A stretch of 64,000 nt of DNA. Origin: Terrisporobacter mayombei (GTDB taxonomy: Bacteria > Bacillota > Clostridia > Peptostreptococcales > Peptostreptococcaceae). The notes beneath the pieces are model-generated. The model saw only the letters and a list, made by a program, of their open reading frames with translations, was not told the origin of the DNA and did no database searches. Every line of letters starts with the position of its first letter. The first letter of the stretch is position 1. Shown one piece after another: positions 60,769-64,000 of the stretch. The stretch covers positions 744,001 through 808,000 of the forward strand of contig NZ_JAHZMP010000002.1 of NCBI RefSeq assembly GCF_020748465.1. The letters run 5' to 3'. A program made the translations under genes and the position numbers.

Positions 60769-62136
60769 TCAAATATTTTTTCCTCTTTCTTGTAATGCTT
60801 TTTCCATCATTGTTACATCGCTATCTTTTATTTTATAAGCAAGCAATGGCAATATAGATACTACTAGGAATACAATAGGTACAAGCAAGAATAACATTTT
60901 TATACCATTTTCTATTGGTGCTGTAATTACTCCGTCTGGGTTATATGCTATGGCTGCTAACACAGCAGGTATTACTGCACCTCTTACGGCTATGGATATT
61001 TTTATTGCTAAAGAACTAAATGACATGATTATTGCTTTTGTATTTTTACCCGTTTTGTATTCACTATAAGTACCACAGTTTGAGTAAAGACTTGTTGTAT
61101 TTCCATAAGCTATACCAAAGAATATTTGACCTATTCCAAGAAGTATAGTAACCATAAATTTGTTGGCTGGTAAGAAGTATATTAATACTAAAGCTGCTGC
61201 AAAACCCGCAACACCGATTAAATTTGTGTATTTACTTCCTATTTTAGAAACAACATTTTTAGAGCAAAGAGAACCTATTAAAGCTCCTACATTAAATACT
61301 ACTAAAATTAAAGATACAGAACCTGGATCTTTTAATACTACTTTTGCATAATAAGCAACGGAAGCCATTAAAGTGTAATAACCTATTAATTTTAGAAAAT
61401 CATACATTAATACAAATAATAACTGAGGATTTGTAGATATTCCTTTTGCCATATCTTTAAATGTGACTCTTTTTGCGCTTGAAGTAGCTTCCCCTTCTTC
61501 AAGTTGTAAGTCATAACCTTTTGTAATTACATAATGTATGAAGTAACAAATAGTAAATCCTATAGATGCTACTAAAGCTGTTAAAGTATATCCTATGACT
61601 CCTGTTGATGATGAAAATATACCTAAGAAGAAAATATTTAGAACTGGTACAAAGTAAGAAGCAATTATTTTACCTGCTGAAGAACCAGCTGAAATTCTTC
61701 CTGATAAAAATGCTCTTTCATCTGCATCATCTGATAATATACCAACCATTGTTCTATTTGCTGTCCAACATATATTCCATATGGCATGACTTAAAATATA
61801 ACCGGCTCCACATAGAAGTGCTGCTGTAGTATCACTACCTATCTTTGTAAACATAAGTACAAATAATGCTACTATAAATGGTGGACAATAAATAAGCCAA
61901 GGTCTATATTTACCACTTTTGAAATGAACTTTATCGATTATGACTCCTGCAAGCATGGCTGTAACTGCATCTGTAATTCCCGCTATAGATGTTATGGCTG
62001 CAGTAAGTACTAAAGGAAGCTTTGCCACGTCTGTCAAGAATATTACAAAGAACGTAGTTTCAACAGTACTCATAAAAGAAAATCCAACTTCACTTATTCC
62101 CCACAAGTTTCTTATCTGCTTGTTAATCTTCTTCAT
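60769..62136 (-). CDS. GPH-family (MelB-like) sugar/substrate:cation symporter
   Basis: A 455-residue transporter with 12 membrane helices. The opening GISEVGFSFMSTVETTFFVIFLTD and the loop DKVHFKSGKYRPWL (a GPH motif, near residue 68-81) place it in the glycoside-pentoside-hexuronide:cation family. It is the first gene of the methyltransferase operon and probably imports the methylated substrate. This family usually carries sugars or their glycosides, which hints that the substrate could be a methylated or glycosylated compound. AAGGGGTGAG precedes the ATG. Confidence 0.92.
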   Translation of the reverse strand: MKKINKQIRNLWGISEVGFSFMSTVETTFFVIFLTDVAKLPLVLTAAITSIAGITDAVTAMLAGVIIDKVHFKSGKYRPWLIYCPPFIVALFVLMFTKIGSDTTAALLCGAGYILSHAIWNICWTANRTMVGILSDDADERAFLSGRISAGSSAGKIIASYFVPVLNIFFLGIFSSSTGVIGYTLTALVASIGFTICYFIHYVITKGYDLQLEEGEATSSAKRVTFKDMAKGISTNPQLLFVLMYDFLKLIGYYTLMASVAYYAKVVLKDPGSVSLILVVFNVGALIGSLCSKNVVSKIGSKYTNLIGVAGFAAALVLIYFLPANKFMVTILLGIGQIFFGIAYGNTTSLYSNCGTYSEYKTGKNTKAIIMSFSSLAIKISIAVRGAVIPAVLAAIAYNPDGVITAPIENGIKMLFLLVPIVFLVVSILPLLAYKIKDSDVTMMEKALQERGKNI

Positions 62137-62441
62137 ATACTCACCCCTTCACAATTATTTTAAATTTTCTAAGTACTTTATTTCTTTTATTAACTAAATT
62201 ATAAAATCCATAATTTGTATACACAACGTAAGTATTTACAAATATTTTTTATAAATTTCACAGATTTGTATATTAATTTTTTGTTTAATTATTATAAAAT
62301 TCTTAATATTTTTTGTTGTATATGGACAAAAACATTTTTAACTTTTAGTAATATTCAACTTTGTTTTTTTGTAGTAAGAAATAGTTCTAAAACTATGTTA
62401 ATATTTAAATGTGGTAACTTTTATAAAAGGAGGATATTTCT
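62137..62441. promoter_or_regulatory. Divergent control region of the corrinoid operon
   Basis: 305 AT-rich bases between the transporter (minus) and the PucR-type gene (plus), which must hold both promoters. A direct repeat ATTTGTATA is seen at 62213-62221 and 62264-62272, and ATTTGT/ACAAAT form a loose inverted repeat near 62213-62242; these are weak operator candidates. No sigma-54 (-24/-12) promoter is visible. I see no hairpin terminator. Confidence 0.4.
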
Positions 62442-64000
62442 TTGATCACAATAAAAAAGATTGCAGACAAGTTATGTGACTATGATATAAATACATCTAT
62501 AATAAAAGACTGTGAATTAATTGATTTTAGATATTTATCAAAAAGAATTTCAAATTTCAATCCTTATAGCCTTTATATTTTTAAAGCCAGTAATTTACCA
62601 AATGAAATAATATGTCAAGAGAAAATAAACTTTTTAATAATAAAGGATAAGCCACTTCCAAGTTTTTTATTAGAAGAAACTACAAAGGAAAAATATAATT
62701 ACATAATATTAAACAATAAGGAATTGCCAATTTACAAATTAATTTATATTGTTCAAGATATTTTTAACTTAAATACTTCTTTAATTTCTTTTCAGGAAGA
62801 TATTTTAAATGCCATTTTCAATTCAAAATCAATAGATGACATTATTAAAATAAGTTTTAATTATTTAAAAAATCCCATAATACTTTTAAATTCCATGTAT
62901 CACACTTGCTCTTATTATTATGGTGAAATAGTTATAGATGATCCTTCTTGGAATTATCAATTAAAAATGAGCATTCCACATCCTATATACTCTTTACTCT
63001 ATAATCAAAATACAAAAAATCGTAAGATGGGAGAAAATAAAGAAGAAATAATTACTACTTTTTTTCCTGAGGTAATGAAATATAAAGAAATGACAATTCC
63101 TATTGTTCATGATAATTTCACCATTGCTAGAATAAGTGTATTGGAGTGTAATAATGCTCTAAATGATCGTGATTTTGAAATACTTAAAACACTTGGAAAG
63201 TTAATTTATCCCTTACTTTTGTTTGATAAACGTTTCTTAGTGGAAGATAATACTGAATTTGATAACATAATGAACTATTTACTTAAAACAACAAATCCAA
63301 ATAAAGTGCTTCTTAAAAACTCATTATCAACTCTTAATATTGATAATTCAAATAATAAATATTTACTTATTTTAAGAGATAATGACAATGTAAATTCAAA
63401 AACAAAAATAAATTATGTAAAACAGTATATTGCATCTTTATTTTCAAAACATATTGTTTTTGTTTATAAAAATAGCATAATTGTAATTTATAATAATAAA
63501 AATTCTTATAAAAAGTTCTGTGAGTCTGATGAATATGAAGATTTTATAAAATCAATAAAAGATTATACTTTAAAAGTTGGTGTTAGCAAGTTATTTAATA
63601 GCTCTGAAAGTTTTAAAATTGCTTATGATCAATGTGAAAAAGCCATTTGTTTCGGTGAATTAATTAATAAAAAAGAAGATTCTCCATATTACTTTGATGA
63701 TTATGTTATTTTTAATATAATCTTATCTTTTTTAGAAAAAAGAGATTTGAATAATCTTTTAGATTCAAAGTTGAAAGATTTAATCTTAAGTAATAGCAAC
63801 GATTTATATTATACTTTATACTCTTATATTCAATGTAGAGGTGATACAAAGCTGACTTCTGAAAAATTAAATATACATTATAATACTCTAAAATATCGAC
63901 TTAATAAAATAGAAAACTTATTTAATATGGATTTGGGTGATGAAGATTATTTGGTCAAACTAAAACTTTCGTTTAATGCTTTAGATATGAAAAAACTTGG
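62442..64000 (+). CDS. PucR/CdaR-type transcriptional regulator, 3' end cut off
   Basis: A frame opening at TTG 62442, eight bases after AAAGGAGG, and still open at the right edge (519 codons seen). The N-terminal 320 residues have no clear name but look like a PucR-type input region; the C-terminal part ends in SEKLNIHYNTLKYRLNKIEN, the helix-turn-helix of the PucR/CdaR group (HNTVRYRLxKIE). It lies divergent from the transporter of the methyltransferase operon, so it probably controls it in response to the substrate. The stop codon lies outside the window. Confidence 0.8.
   Translation, partial: MITIKKIADKLCDYDINTSIIKDCELIDFRYLSKRISNFNPYSLYIFKASNLPNEIICQEKINFLIIKDKPLPSFLLEETTKEKYNYIILNNKELPIYKLIYIVQDIFNLNTSLISFQEDILNAIFNSKSIDDIIKISFNYLKNPIILLNSMYHTCSYYYGEIVIDDPSWNYQLKMSIPHPIYSLLYNQNTKNRKMGENKEEIITTFFPEVMKYKEMTIPIVHDNFTIARISVLECNNALNDRDFEILKTLGKLIYPLLLFDKRFLVEDNTEFDNIMNYLLKTTNPNKVLLKNSLSTLNIDNSNNKYLLILRDNDNVNSKTKINYVKQYIASLFSKHIVFVYKNSIIVIYNNKNSYKKFCESDEYEDFIKSIKDYTLKVGVSKLFNSSESFKIAYDQCEKAICFGELINKKEDSPYYFDDYVIFNIILSFLEKRDLNNLLDSKLKDLILSNSNDLYYTLYSYIQCRGDTKLTSEKLNIHYNTLKYRLNKIENLFNMDLGDEDYLVKLKLSFNALDMKKL

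Noticed and set aside
62215..62445. 76-codon plus-strand frame upstream of the PucR-type gene
   Set aside because: The reading is Phe/Ile/Asn/Lys-rich as expected from AT-rich spacer, and it runs over the Shine-Dalgarno of the real gene.
1..64000. tRNA, rRNA, insertion sequences, integrases and attachment sites
   Set aside because: I looked for conserved tRNA/rRNA segments and transposase motifs on both strands and saw none; weak single-copy features could be missed by eye.

Overview
The window is about 28-30% GC by eye. Its gene set (CotF-type coat protein, alpha/beta SASP, exosporium-like collagen and BclA-tip proteins, a minimal SufC/SufB pair, a T-box leader on argG, a corrinoid-dependent methyltransferase operon) points to an anaerobic spore-forming Firmicute of the Clostridia. 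The Peptostreptococcaceae are most likely, perhaps an acetogenic genus such as Terrisporobacter. That placement is inferred from gene content only. There are no rRNA or tRNA genes, no CRISPR array, no insertion sequence and no prophage. The region reads as ordinary chromosome with a few accessory islands, and most transcription units end in clear intrinsic terminators.

Layout. 1-9.5 kb: the 5' part of a CorA-like gene, a POT transporter, a GNAT protein, a split ChrA pair convergent with a LysR regulator, a collagen-like surface protein, an esterase, a cysteine-cluster protein and a CAT-like acetyltransferase. 9.6-15.5 kb: a P1 peptidase, a DUF5131 protein, and a housekeeping run (phosphatase, flavoprotein, cmk, plsC, ispH). 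15.5-16.1 kb: a long intergenic stretch with a GC-rich structured element and a gene remnant. 16-25.6 kb: a HelD-type helicase, ClpB, a small charged protein, the SufC/SufB pair, an aldolase and a BMP lipoprotein. 25.9-34.8 kb: a CPA2 antiporter, argG with its T-box, a GNAT protein, truA, a SWIM/SNF2 helicase, a helical protein, and a divergent cis-prenyltransferase behind a structured leader. 34.8-43.5 kb: a siroheme sulfite/nitrite reductase with a sulfurtransferase, a SASP, a zinc ribbon protein, a MATE pump, an IscA-fold protein, a PAS histidine kinase and a GH25 lysozyme. 43.5-50.5 kb: CotF, a GNAT protein, a DprA-like protein, a patatin, a BclA-tip-like protein and an acyltransferase, with a hidden 57-codon gene, a candidate 33-codon gene and a candidate small RNA between them. 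50.6-55.4 kb: threonine dehydratase, an apparently SOS-controlled radical-SAM/DUF4130 pair, a membrane-anchored protein and a DUF1847 protein. 55.7-62.1 kb: the corrinoid methyltransferase operon, with a PucR-type regulator transcribed divergently from 62.4 kb and running off the end.

The most coherent system is the last one. A GPH-type transporter would bring in a methylated substrate. A UroD-family methyltransferase would move the methyl group to the corrinoid protein. A DHPS-fold methyltransferase would pass it to tetrahydrofolate. A RACo-type 2Fe-2S/ASKHA protein would reactivate the corrinoid. A PucR-like activator sits divergently and probably senses the substrate. The substrate cannot be read from the sequence; methoxylated aromatics are the precedent for this methyltransferase combination.

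Other points of interest are a perfect GAACATATGTTC LexA-type operator sitting on a good sigma-A promoter before the radical-SAM/DUF4130 operon, and two copies (near 2.2 and 21.5 kb) of a 60-base palindromic repeat that carries GAAC-N4-GTTC in its loop. A structured leader before the UppS-like gene and a GC-rich intergenic element at 15.5 kb match no family I recognise. Several genes are better started at a downstream codon with a good Shine-Dalgarno than at the first codon of the open frame; these are noted entry by entry.
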